Of a stretch of 64,000 bases of DNA, positions 26,729-38,303 are shown piece after piece. The stretch comes from Lethocerus indicus. Lineage: Eukaryota > Arthropoda > Insecta > Hemiptera > Belostomatidae. Below the pieces are notes generated by a model. It made no database searches and was not told the origin of the DNA. It saw nothing but the letters and a program-made list of their open reading frames with translations. The translations under genes and the position numbers were made by a program. The number at the start of each line of letters is the position of its first letter. Positions within the stretch are counted from its first letter, which is position 1. The DNA is taken from assembly GCA_019843655.1 (NCBI GenBank), contig JACDQD010000011.1:7792604-7856603 (forward strand). Direction: 5' to 3'.

Positions 26729-26956
26729 TCCTTTCTGATATTTTTTTTTCAATATTGAATTATTTCTTACTTCAAGATAAAGAGAGACCAGTTTAGAATA
26801 CCTGTTTTGTGGTCTGCGAGGGGTTGGAATACCGTAGATTTCGTGTGTTTCTGTCTCCTCTCGCCGGTTTGGTCTTTTGCCAGACCAGGGTTTCGGCCAC
26901 CTGCCATCTTCAGTAGCGGTGTTAGTCACTTTGGATGTTTTTTGGGCATCCTCACT
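26708..26956 (-). repeat. Repeat copy D overlapping the INTS7 stop codon
   Basis: This 249 bp segment is nearly identical to 10511-10761 in the Vang intron. It begins within the INTS7 terminal exon. The codons for P-S-A-R-T-H and the TAG stop at 26726-26728 are part of the shared sequence. The minus strand carries a frame containing [20 protein letters not shown], also readable in the other copies, which I could not assign to a transposon family. Confidence 0.93.
26879..26917 (-). ncRNA. Hammerhead-ribozyme-like core, copy D (best-preserved)
   Basis: Minus strand: GCUA, CUGAAGA, U, GGC-AGGUG-GCC, GAAA, stem III ACC-CU-GGU, C17, then UGGC. UGGC pairs with GCUA through one G-U wobble. This copy keeps the GUC triplet and all three stems. 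The bulged U before stem II is the main departure from the hammerhead consensus. Confidence 0.42.
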
Positions 26957-27929
26957 CCCACTTGTACTGTGCCACACAAGTGACTGACAGTGGGAGAGAG
27001 GAAACAGAAACACACAAAATCTACGGTATAAAGACAGACCCATAAAATATGTTTTTATATACTTAAAATTACAAGCAAATATTTTTATACAAGTTTCCAC
27101 TATTGTTCCAAATATATTGTCATATTGCAGAGCTCAGATGTTTGTATTTGTGAACAATTGTAGAATACAAAACATAATTCGATGAATTATTATTTAATAT
27201 GTAAATAGTTCTCAAAATTTATGTTAGGTTAAATAATAGTATCTTTTTATAATTGAAACTTATGTAAATATGTTGTAAAAATAAATTGATTTATTTGGAT
27301 TTTTCATACCAAAACAACAAACTTGCAGCTGCATTTAAAACTTTGACACTGTTTAAGAAATTGGGTATTACGTGTCTGTGGACTGTATTGCTGAAGAACC
27401 TCTCCATTATTTCTTTGTGATAATGTAGAATCTGGCATTTCTAATATCATGTATGCTATTTTTATTCAACCCTGAAAACTCAAAATAGAAATATTTTTTC
27501 CATATATAAACATGAAATAATTTAAAAGCATGATAAACAAATAGTGTAAATCATTTGGAGGAAGGTTCCACCTATATGAAATTTGAGGGCTGTATTAATT
27601 AACATAAATAAATGTCAGTTGCTTTGCAAATAATTATACCATTATTGCATTTTTTATATTAATACATTCATTAATTTCATAAAGTAACACAAACACATGC
27701 ACCTACTCTACAAAACGTGGGACAGTCACAAAGGTGACATTTCTGTGATTAACAAACAAATATTCAATAATGTTTATTGTCTAGTAGTAATCACACTACA
27801 GTATTATAGACATTAGGCCTACAACATTCTTAATAAGTGGTAATCAAACTTACAAGAATAATGTTAGTCACGGTAAACAATTATTTTGTTAAATTATCCT
27901 CACGAAAATATTCAGTTAAATATTTTTTA

Positions 27930-27981
<52 letters not shown>

Positions 27982-29073
27982 CATTTACCTGTTCAACAGA
28001 TATACAATTAATATTAGAATAAATTAATATGATTATCTGCATTATTAGGCATATCTTATTATGAATATCCCTATTACATGTTGAAAGATCTTATACAGAT
28101 TATTATTGCGCATTCAATTTAAATCTGGATAAACTGTTATAAAAAATATATCAGGACCATACTCATTTTCTTTATCGCAATAACTGTGTATTTACTCTTA
28201 AAAGCAACATTCCATCATGAACATCTAATTCTATTTTGTTCATAAATAGGTTGTAATACAGACATTATTCTACAGAAACCTCCATTGGAAACCCCCAATA
28301 ATTTAACCACTTTTCAAAAACCAAAATATATACCACCTTAATTGTTACCATATGGGATGCAGCACAGCTGCTACACAACCTAATTATTCAATCACAAAAA
28401 CTAATAACAACCAAGAATCGATGTAATTAATAAAAAATTTGTTCCTTCAAAAATTGTAAATCACACATTATAATACTGATATTTTGCATTGTGCAATGCC
28501 GATTATAAATTTGAAATATAAAGTGTTATTTTTCAAGGAACCTAATTGTACTTTTTGTCCAGTCATCACCCGAAGTGGTTTAGAATTCAACTCCTAATAA
28601 GTCAACAATAATAATAACAAAGCATAAATTATGTAAAACCGATGAATACAACTACTGAAAAATATTTTCCTAATGGTACAATATAAGAGATCCCCTTTTC
28701 TCACTCCAATATCATTTCACCATCGCAATTTAAAACACTCAAACTTTTTCCAAAATAATTGGAAGAAAATAATTCTTTATCAAATAGAATTTAACTATCT
28801 AAAATTAAAAAAAAATATCTGCAATAAAAATTAACAAAAAATTTTATGTAAACATTATCCCTTTTAAGAAGAAGAGAAGTGACATGGAATGTACACACTG
28901 GCCATATTAGAAAATTCAGATTTAAGTAGTCAGCATTTGAATGCAGTTTAGAAATATTCTTTCCTTAAATCATTATAACAAACCAACAGAACTAGAACAT
29001 ACAGCTATCAGGTACAATATTTTCAGTAAATTCACCCCTTAAGGCACTTTCATTGCTTACTTCTTCTCAGATT
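26957..29073. other. Tail-to-tail intergenic region, INTS7 to MOCS1
   Basis: This AT-rich stretch lies between the INTS7 repeat end and the MOCS1 stop. It should contain both 3' UTRs and has no coding similarity. It includes an (AT)n microsatellite. Confidence 0.5.
27932..27979. repeat. (TA)n microsatellite, about 24 units
   Basis: An uninterrupted run of alternating T and A, about 48 bp long, in the INTS7-MOCS1 intergenic region. Confidence 0.95.
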
Positions 29074-32000
29074 CTAGTTCACCGATATCATACGTGCCAC
29101 TCCTACCCCAGATTTCTTTATAAGGTATATATCTTTAATTGTGATATTGTGGCTGACCGCTTTGCACATATCGTACACTGTGAGAGCCGCTATAGAGACT
29201 CCGGTCAAGGCTTCCATCTCGACGCCGGTCTTGCCGCGGCATCGAGCCGTGCAGACAATGTCCACGGAATAATCCGCGGAATTCAAACTCAGATCCAATT
29301 TAACATGAGACAGGGGGATATTGTGACAAAGCGGTATCAGTTCGGAAGTCTTTTTGGCACCCATTATTCCGGCGAGTTGGGCCACACTAAGGACATCTCC
29401 TTTCTTCAATAGGTTCTGTTCGATCAATGAGGTTATTTCAGATCCAATATAAATTTTACCGCAGGCAGTAGCAGTTCGATCGGTTTCATCTTTACTGCCT
29501 ACATCGACCATTGATGTTTTACCTTCGATGTCGACATGGGTTAATCGCGAAGACGTGCTTTTGAATCTCCGACTCGATAAAGGGACCAGTGCCAGAGAGG
29601 ATAATATAAACAATTTTTCAAGATTAAATAAACTAGTGTTGCAAAAGTGCTTGAATGAAGTTGAAAGCCCGTGAGGTTTGTTCGTACCCGTCATTCTGCA
29701 ATCCCTTCCCAAAGTAGTATGATGAACTGAAACAAAAAATAAAATAAATTAATGCAACTTATTAAAAAATATAATAAATCCTTTATTTAAGCTGTAAAAC
29801 AACTTAGTGTAGTAATTACCAAATAATTTTTTTTTGAAAATTAAAAAATTATGAACAGGTGAGTGATATGAAATTGTGCTCTCTACCTAAGGCATATTTA
29901 GAATATTTTTTTGTGAAGAACAATATAAGAACTCACTTTCGTGTTTGTTACATCACTCACCCTTGTTACATATTTCAATGAAAATAAATCCCAAATAATA
30001 TTTGGCAGAATTATGTGTCAAATAAAAAATATTATAACAAAGTAAATTAAATGGTTTAATATTTGTTTAAAACAGTGTTTGAGCACTGGTACCACTAAAG
30101 TATCATTAATTTACTGAAACAGTTTTACGCACTTGAAATTTCACCCACCAATTAGTATCATGGGCCGATTAGGCATCTGAGCCAGGTTTAGCATGCCTGA
30201 AACAATTTGAATACTGAAACAATTTGAGGGCTTGAACTTTGGAGAATGAACTAGCGGGAATTAAATCAGCTAGTTACGAAATAGATGTCAAATAAACAAT
30301 TATAAATATTTCTGGTGTGTCCTTTTACTCCACTAATCAAAACAGTTTCATATTTCCCCTTGGATGCATTATTAAATGATTATAATTTATGTAATTTATC
30401 TAGAGAAATTATAACATTGAAAGAATTCTACTAATGTACCTGCATGTTGTTTCTTCTTCCTACGAACAGCAGAACCAATCATAGCCAGTAGATCGTCTCT
30501 GCTACAACCACTCCTCAAAGCATCACTGATAATCAAATAAATTTCTCAATAAATTAAAATATCATATGGCAACTTTTTCTCAAGAAACTAAGAAATTACT
30601 CACCGGAGAGATATCTCAGAATTTCCAAACAGGCAGACTTTGAGGCTACCGTCAGCCATTAGACGTAAGCGGTTGCACGAACCACAAAAGTGTTCAGTCA
30701 TCGATGTGATAAATCCAACCTGGCCGCTGTAGCCGGGAACATGAAAAGCCTAAAAACCAAAATTACACAAATCACTTTATATAAATCAAATATTTCACCG
30801 CTTACAAAATGTCTATGCAAACCTTAGAGGTGTCATTTGGTTTATTTTCCAAAGCTTGAAAGTCGGGGTATTTATTTTTTATCAGCGTTGTCATATCTCT
30901 GAATGAAACCATTTTTTCTGTTTCCCATTTGTTGCCGGTAAACGGCATGTATTCAATGAATCTGATGTCCACAGGACGGTCCTTTGTAAATTCAACAAAA
31001 TCCAACACTTCGTCATCATTCAAACCTCTCATCACAACAACATTTACCTGAAATTAAAAATTGAAAGCTGTTACAATATAACTATTTGTTTTTAATTTTC
31101 TGTTTGAATCTACAGAAACCTTAATTTTTTTTTTAATTTTGTATGCATTTTTCAATATTACTATTAATAAATCTCAAACTGTTCTACAGTTTGATATTAA
31201 AGGCCCTTCAGGAGTCTTATGAAAGAGTTAACAAGAAATAAAATACAACTGAACATACAAAGCACTTAAAAAACATGTCAAAAACCACTCAAAGTGATGG
31301 AGTGATAGAGATAAATTATCTCTACCTTATTATCCTTAATTACCTTAAGAACCTTAATTATCTATGACCTATGTTCATATTGATTTTTGAACGTTACTGC
31401 ACAACCGTCATGCAACTTTTAGACAATTAATTAGTGAGATTATTTCTGTTATAATTACAACTCTATCTAAGTTTGACTAAAAAATATCTCACTTTAACTG
31501 GATTAAAACCCAACTGTACGGCCAAATCAATACCGGCGACAACTCTCTGCCAGCCCTTCCGCCTGGTAATTCTTTCAAACTTTTCAGGTTTCAGTGTATC
31601 TAGGCTAACGTTCAACAAATCCAGACCGGCCTTTTGCATCGCCACCAAATGTTTTGTGAGTGTAAGGCCATTTGTTGTTATGGCTACAGTTTCAATGCCC
31701 TTAATATTTTTCAGTGAGCCTGTAACAATAAGGCCTATTCATCAACAGAAATAAAAATTGTGTTCCTCAGAAACAATACAATCAAAAAATGAAACACAAA
31801 GAAGCGTTACTTATAATTATAAATGTATTGGCAGAACTTTGAAATAATTTCAATATAATTTGGAAATCAATACCAATGATATGTAACAAATCCCTGTGGA
31901 CAGTCGGTTCACCACCCGTTAGCCTAATTTTGGTAACTCCTTGTTCAACAAAGAGATTGGCAAGAGTAAGAATTTCATCAGTTGATAGTAATCTTGGTCT

Positions 32001-32583
32001 GTCTGTAAGTTTCACACCTTCTTCTGGCATGCAATATTGACCTGTAAACATTATTTTAAATGAAAAAAATAATCTCAATTAAAAATAAAAGATTGAGATT
32101 TGATTAATTAAATATTCAGATTCATAAACCCACTGGTGTCTGAACCAACCAATAATCAAACATGGTAACAACAATATATTAACCCAACAAGCTGAGAATA
32201 GAAATCAAATCTGCAATATAATAGGCAGTTGCCATCTATTAATAAAGATTAAAAAGACAAATTGCAATATTATTTTTACTGACATCTCAAGTTACATTTC
32301 TCTGTCAGCGAGATTCGAAGATAAGTATGTTGTCTGCCAAAATTATCAGTCAAATAAGCTAACTCTTGTGCATCTTCCTTCACTGCTGTGCTTTTGGACC
32401 GCTGCAAAAGAGACGTAACAACGAAGTCTTTAAATTAATATCAATTAGGCGCATATTAAAAATTGTCTCAACATATAAATATAACGTTTTACGTACAATT
32501 TTTATATTAATCGGCCGATGAACATATGTCCTTTTAAGCAAACTGGAAATCGACCTGAAAGAGATAAAACATTTTGAATTCAT
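29074..32583 (-). CDS. MOCS1: MOCS1, fused MoaA-MoaC (molybdenum cofactor step 1)
   Basis: Exons 32497-32583, 32284-32401, 31874-32041, 31493-31719, 30823-31047, 30604-30749, 30440-30525 and 29074-29726 join in phase to 569 aa. The MoaA half has the radical-SAM cluster CNLRCQYC, built across a splice junction, and the GGEPTVH motif. Its second Fe-S cluster is [18 protein letters not shown]. The MoaC half starts near [15 protein letters not shown] and carries [11 protein letters not shown] and [12 protein letters not shown]. Together the two halves convert GTP to cyclic pyranopterin monophosphate in mitochondria. The start is the ATG at 32583, which gives a basic, Ser-rich N-terminus suited to a mitochondrial presequence; an upstream in-frame GTG is not used. 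A second 3' exon at 30141-30196 gives the short MOCS1A form. The gene is head-to-head with LYRM2, 119 bp apart. Confidence 0.96.
30141..30196 (-). CDS. MOCS1: MOCS1 alternative terminal exon encoding the MOCS1A double-glycine tail
   Basis: This exon lies between exon 7 (ending at 30440) and the MoaC exon. A TTTCAG acceptor precedes 30196. Joined to the phase-1 end of exon 7, it reads (A)[18 protein letters not shown] then TGA. Human MOCS1A ends in a closely similar NRPMILIGG. The C-terminal Gly-Gly inserts into the MoaA active site and is required for activity. Splicing exon 7 to this exon gives a 370-aa MOCS1A, and skipping it gives the MOCS1AB fusion without a free Gly-Gly. Confidence 0.9.
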
Positions 32584-32702
32584 TTTCAGTAAGGTTGCAT
32601 AACTCGACACCTACGTTTTGCCCACATATCAGTCGGGAGGTTTTACTCGGGTTACGTTTGGTTTTTGATAAATGTGGCTGTAGCCATTAGGAATTTGAAA
32701 TT
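32584..32702. promoter_or_regulatory. Putative bidirectional promoter, MOCS1 / LYRM2
   Basis: Only 119 bp separate the MOCS1 ATG (minus) from the LYRM2 ATG (plus). Both promoters, or at least both 5' UTRs, must lie here or overlap the first exons. No TATA box is evident. Confidence 0.5.
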
Positions 32703-33788
32703 ATGGCGACCGGCGCACAGAAACCAGTGATGAGTCTCAAGCAGGTAAGATGATAGAGAAATTTAATGTTTTTGACAGAATCATCAGCTTGCATACAGAG
32801 TATAACCATGTACAGTGATTCCTAGACAATCGTAAATAATGAGTATCAAGGCTGGTTCTCGCATGACGTCTAAAACATATAACGTCACGTAGTATGAACA
32901 TATATTTTACGTAGTTTTTATAAAAAACGAAAATATAGACGTTTGTTTTATTGCCTTCATTAATTACCCGACTTTGTTTTTCAAGCAAACTGAAATATAT
33001 GTTCAGATATAGAACAAAATTGTAGTTGACAAAAAGAAAAGAAAAAAAATATAGAACAGAGTGCAAACAAGGAAAACTGATGCCACATTAATTTCCTCTT
33101 TATAAACTTTTTCTGACAATCACACAATGTAAAGACCAGTTTGGGATACATCCATAAAAATAAATTAGTATAATTTATACTCACTGAGATTTTTAAAAAT
33201 TACAAGTATCCATATGAAATAAAATAAAATTAAAATCAGTCAGAATGTTGATTCAAAATTGAAGCGAGTGCCCATTCTCACATTTATGGGAGATAACTTG
33301 AGTCTCATTATTTGGCCAGTTTCTGTTAATCATAGTCTTAAATATGCTGAATATCCGATGTCCACTAACTGTCCATTCATTTTCAAGTTCATAATGAGGC
33401 AGGAGGTTCTGAAATTGTACAGGAATATCTTTCGTTGTATAAGGGAAGTGCCGGATGAAAACGATAGAAAAGATCTGAGGGAATGGGCCCGGCATGATTT
33501 TAAAGCAAACAAGCATCATACAGATGAGGTATGCATACACCCATATTAAATAAATATACAGCTGCTTAATTCTCATAATAAGTGTTATAAACTACCAAAA
33601 ATCAGATCAGATGTGCAACGTTATTACATGAATATATAATTGTATGTTTACTTCAATTAAAAATAGCCATATATTTATAGTAAAAATTAAGTTTTTAAAA
33701 TGTTTTCAGCACGCCATTAAGATGTTGTTATTGTACGGACAAAGAGCATTGAAAGAATTTCGTCAAAGTTTAGATTTGAGCCGCTGAA
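32703..33788 (+). CDS. LYRM2: LYRM2, mitochondrial LYR-motif protein
   Basis: Three exons, 32703-32744, 33388-33528 and 33711-33788, join to 86 aa; human LYRM2 has 88. The protein begins MATGAQKPVMSLKQ and continues FIMRQEVLKLYRNIFRCI, with the LYR signature. It then has DRKDLREWARHDFKANK and closes with ALKEFRQSLDLSR. LYR proteins are small helical mitochondrial matrix factors that bind acyl-ACP and help assemble Fe-S or respiratory complexes; LYRM2 is linked to complex I. The gene shares its 5' region with MOCS1, whose product also carries Fe-S clusters, so co-expression is a plausible inference. An AATAAA at 34081-34086 may be the poly(A) signal. Confidence 0.94.
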
Positions 33789-35088
33789 TCCAGTTGATGA
33801 CTTATCAGAAATGAAGAAGCGCCAAAATATTCTGAAACAGTCTTTTATTTACAAGAGAATTACACTGAAATATATATTTGACAAATAACATTAATCAAAT
33901 TGATTTCCATGTTTACAAAATGGAAATTTTGTTTATTAACTGTTTTTAGCAAAGAATACCTATTTATTCATTGTTAATGTCCAGTTTGTCAATTTGTAGC
34001 TGCCAGATAATGTCAAATTGAATAACTGTGTAGATATAAACAGCTAATTTCTTAAGGGATGAGAAGTTGTAAAAATCTATAATAAAAAGTTTACTCTTTA
34101 CCATACTCTGGTTCTAGCAATTTAAGACAAAATTCTTTATAGATATTATTGCATGAAGTACATTTTAAACATCGACCATAATTGTAAATACTACTGAATA
34201 CTATTATGTTAAGAGGCTGTGAATTATTTTTAAAGCTAAGTAAATTATTTTTCACGCATCAAACAATTATTAACAGGACAGAAAAACAATAAACACTATT
34301 GTTAACCTAACATTATTATTACCTTATTTTCTGTATTATTCCATGAAGTCCACTTTCATTTTCTTTTATACTTTCTTGCAATCTCACTGTAACTGGGTAT
34401 TTTAAAACCATTATGAAATTTCAGGAGGAGCATTAATTTACATAGTCTGCTTTTCTTAACACTATAAAACATATTTTTTTATACTTTAACAACAAAAGCA
34501 CTAAATAAACTTGAACTTTGTGCTATGAAACTAAAAAATAAAATTTATATACATATATGTATATTACACTTAACAGATAAATCGAGCTTTTCGAAAACTA
34601 AAGAATCTTTATGAAAATAAATTATTTTTTACCAAGCAAATTATGATACTTGAACACAATTATGTACCATATAGTTATATCTACTGTTCGATAGTGAGCA
34701 CGCTGTAAGTAGTAAAAACATTCATTTTAATTAAAAAATATACTCAAATACTGACAAATGCATATTAAAAATATAAATAACATTAAAGCAAGATAAGCTT
34801 GTCAGATAAATTATGGAAACCAAAGCAGAATTCCACTAATAGTTAATTAACAATTATAAATTCATGATTGTCAGTTGATAGTCAATGTTATTATTATAGC
34901 TAAATAATAATAGCAGTACCAGGTTAGCTGCTCAATTCAATTATGGGTTAAAAATTAGCTCATGCTCATTTGATAACAACTATAAAGAAATTTATAGATT
35001 TTAAAAAACAAATACACGCAGTATAATTAAATATATTACAAACCTGGAATATGGGGTAGATCTTATGCTTCGAAATATACACATCAAT
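33789..35088. other. Tail-to-tail intergenic region, LYRM2 to MBTPS2
   Basis: AT-rich, with no coding similarity on either strand. It should hold the LYRM2 3' UTR on the left and the MBTPS2 3' UTR on the right. Confidence 0.5.
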
Positions 35089-38000
35089 TTAAACTGCAGA
35101 AAATAGCATTACAACAAGGTAGAGTATCAAAATGAACGTCCCTATTATGGTTACACAGAGTGCAATCGCATGTCTTACGCTCGCCAGTGGCACTTTCTTC
35201 GCCAGGACAATATCCAGGAGCGTGCGTATTATACTCTGCCCGTCGAAATAAAAACACGGTATAATATTGAGAATAGCGAAGCCCGACGAGAACATCGTTA
35301 TGAAGTGGCACATTTTCGTGATCGCGTCCGGTATGTGCGAAGGAAGGTAACTGTAAAGGTTGATGAAGTCCGATACTTCGACGTTGTGATAGATATCGCC
35401 CGGATGGCCCAGGAATAGGACGATGCCGCCGCGATCCCTTTTGATTCGGATTAGCTTCGTGGAATTTTCGAGAGAGGGCCGGAAACAATGGAGGGACGGA
35501 GGACAGTCGGACGCTTTCTGGCAGCCGACAGACGAAATTTCTATTACATTTCTGGCGTTGAGGCAGGAATGTTGCGGAAGAGGAAGCGGCTCATACTCGC
35601 TTTCTATATATTCGAAGCATAAGTGTTTTGGACTGTTGTCGCCACAACATTCAACAGCGCCATCTGACAGGTGCTTCGCTGAAATCCACCAATAATTCAA
35701 TTAAACTGGGGGAAACAGTTTTAGATAGTATATTTTTGTACAATACTTAATAAATATTACTTTAAAGTAACTTTAGGAAATAAATTTTCCTGTGTCAAAA
35801 GTGCCATCATTGGGTGGTCTCTTTTATCAAGACAATCATGCTAGGAAAATACACTCAGCACTTGTACTTATTTTGTAGTTGATTTTACAAAAATTAAAGG
35901 TGAAAAAAAAATCATTTCACCAAAAAAAAGGAAATCAATTTATCTTAAGATTTAATGTATTATAGTGTTTCATTTTATCAATTTACTCTGTTCTAAATAA
36001 GTTAAATTGTAAGACAAATTATACTTATTTCAGTGCATATAAGATTTGTTATATGAAAATTAATTTTTTAAATGTCTTTTATTATCTATTCATTAATTGT
36101 TAATAATTAACAGAAGTAGTATTTACTACGAGAGCAGAGAAAGTTGGGATAAACAAGTGTTGGTTTTTTCAAGACCGTGTCTAGCCCAAGATTTGTGGTA
36201 AATTCCTAAACAATGCAGTGTAATCCTCTATTAAAATAAAACTAACGCACATGCTAGAAAACATTTTTGTAGTATATAAAAATACCTGGGACGCTCTCAT
36301 CGTGTTCCTTTATAAAGCTGTCCGATATACAAAATCCACTGTTCATTTCATGCAGGGACTGGACCAGGCAATCTTGCCAGCTAGTTGTACCTCTAACCAT
36401 ACAATTATTCAGTTGCATCACTTTGTCACCCACTTTCAAACCACCAGCACGGGAAATAGCAGAACCCTACAAAAGAATATCAGACAATTAAGTATTTACA
36501 AATAAAATTATTCTTTCACCAAATTTATGGTACAGAATTAAAATTCTGAAGTAAACAAAAATAGGTGATACGTTTTTGGTTTAATGACCTAAGAGCATAG
36601 TGATGAAAAAATGAATGTAAATCAAAAGCTTGTAACATTTAAATCATTGCAGACAAAATAATTTGTTTGGAATTTTGTGAGACAAAAAATCAAACAAAAT
36701 AAATTAGCATATCTCTTTTACAAAAACACTGCAGATTATATACATATTCTTGTAATAATTATAAATACATAGGAATAAACGTGTGTAATTTTTTCTATTA
36801 ATATCTTAATATTGTATAAGTCCTAAAATATTCATTGAATGTGTACTTAAAACAATGGAACTTTTCTTTTACAATAGCAGTTTACAATATTGGCAATCAT
36901 CAATGATAAATCAAGAATTTGTTCCTTTTCTTTTATTTTGGATAGTAAGCTGTATTTTGATAAAGAATTATAATATGTTTGCAAGTGTATCTTATTATTC
37001 TTTAATGTCAGTGCATAAATATCTCAGGTTATTAACTCGATGCAATTGAATTAAAAGAAATATATCATAATTCAAACTCAGACAGAAACAAGTGTGTTTG
37101 CTTAAAATTTAAATAAGAAAAAATTATATTTTAAAAATTGTATAACAAAAATAAATTATCAAACCTCTCTGACGAATTCTACTTGTACTCCAGTACCGAA
37201 ATCATAGAAAGGGTACAGTAGCCAAGGCAAAGTTGTAGCCACAACTGCAGCTATAATGGCTAAGAAAATATTGTGCCAAACACCGGCACAAAGAACGCGA
37301 AGCTGCTTGACAGGAGGTAATGCATCCAGTTGATCGAGGTGTGTCATGGCAACAGGTATAATGAAGAATAGAGTAATACTGAACCCTACTATGTGGACAT
37401 CTTCCCTGTATCAAAACATATAATAATTGACCTTTAATTATGGATGCTGAATGAAAAAAATAAGAAATGCACTCATTTATATTTCTAGGTATAGTTTAGG
37501 ATATAGAAATGTGTAATTAATCTGTGATAATACAAAATTGCAAATTTATTTATACATTACTTTATAATAAATTAAATATACCTAACAGCCGCTATTGCAT
37601 GACCAAGTTCATGAATAACACTTGGTACTAAAAGTGCTAAAAGGTAATATCCAAAATCGGATGATGGCATGTTCCATCCTGGGACCTACATTGAAGAGAT
37701 GAGTTAAAAACCTCCAAAAAATGAAAACTGCAAAAAACAAGGATGCGGCGTAAAAGTTTATTTGGCATTCTCACCATCGGTTCAACCACTACAATGCTAG
37801 AACTAATCTTTTCCTCTTGGACAGTATCTTTTATTGTAATAATCATAGTGCGTATTATGAGAAAGACGGCGACGGGCATGAGTATGATTGAGACCCAAGT
37901 GCCGGCAGTGAACCATGCCAGGTGAAGCCGAGGTCTCAGGGTGCCCCATTTTTGAACCTGACGGTTGAACGCTGTTGTGAACCAGTTTAAACGGAACGGC

Positions 38001-38303
38001 TGAATCTGTAGTCCTGTGTTCGTCAAGAAGTACAGGTACGGATAGTGAGAACAGCTCTGGAACAAATGAGGACAACATACGCGATAAAATATTCGGACGG
38101 CCTGAATAAAATTCATAAACAACAATTACTCTCGACGTAACATCACAATTAAAAAACGGGAGCTCGTATCCGAGCAGATTTCAATGAACAATATCCCCCT
38201 GGAGTTCAACAGGCGGATGACTTACTTTGAAAAATAAGTCGAAAAACAGTAAACAGAAGTGAAGGACTATAGCGACAATTATGAATATATAGAATTCATC
38301 CAT
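35089..38303 (-). CDS. MBTPS2: Site-2 protease (membrane-bound transcription factor protease S2P)
   Basis: Six exons join in phase to 506 aa; human S2P has 519. They are 38226-38303, 37775-38101, 37582-37685, 37165-37405, 36286-36466 and 35089-35678. The zinc-binding HELGH lies near residues 160-164 in a hydrophobic segment. The third ligand is the Asp of PCFYFDGQ, about residue 456. A PDZ-like insert (GGLKVGDKVMQLNNC) and a Cys-rich lumenal stretch lie between them. S2P is a polytopic Golgi zinc protease that cuts SREBP and ATF6 inside the membrane after site-1 cleavage, releasing the transcription factor. In insects it controls lipid-responsive and stress genes. The human enzyme has LDG where this one has FDG; the Asp itself is intact, so it is probably active. 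Confidence 0.95.

Noticed and set aside
29053..29412. 119-aa plus-strand frame opposite the MOCS1 MoaC exon
   Set aside because: It is the antisense shadow of a well-supported conserved exon and has no similarity of its own.
32737..33184. Minus-strand frames in LYRM2 intron 1
   Set aside because: They are hydrophobic AT-rich translations typical of intronic DNA, with no splice context or similarity.
35084..35695. Several frames in other phases across the last MBTPS2 exon
   Set aside because: The minus-strand frame with the DG zinc ligand and S2P similarity explains the segment; the others are shadows.
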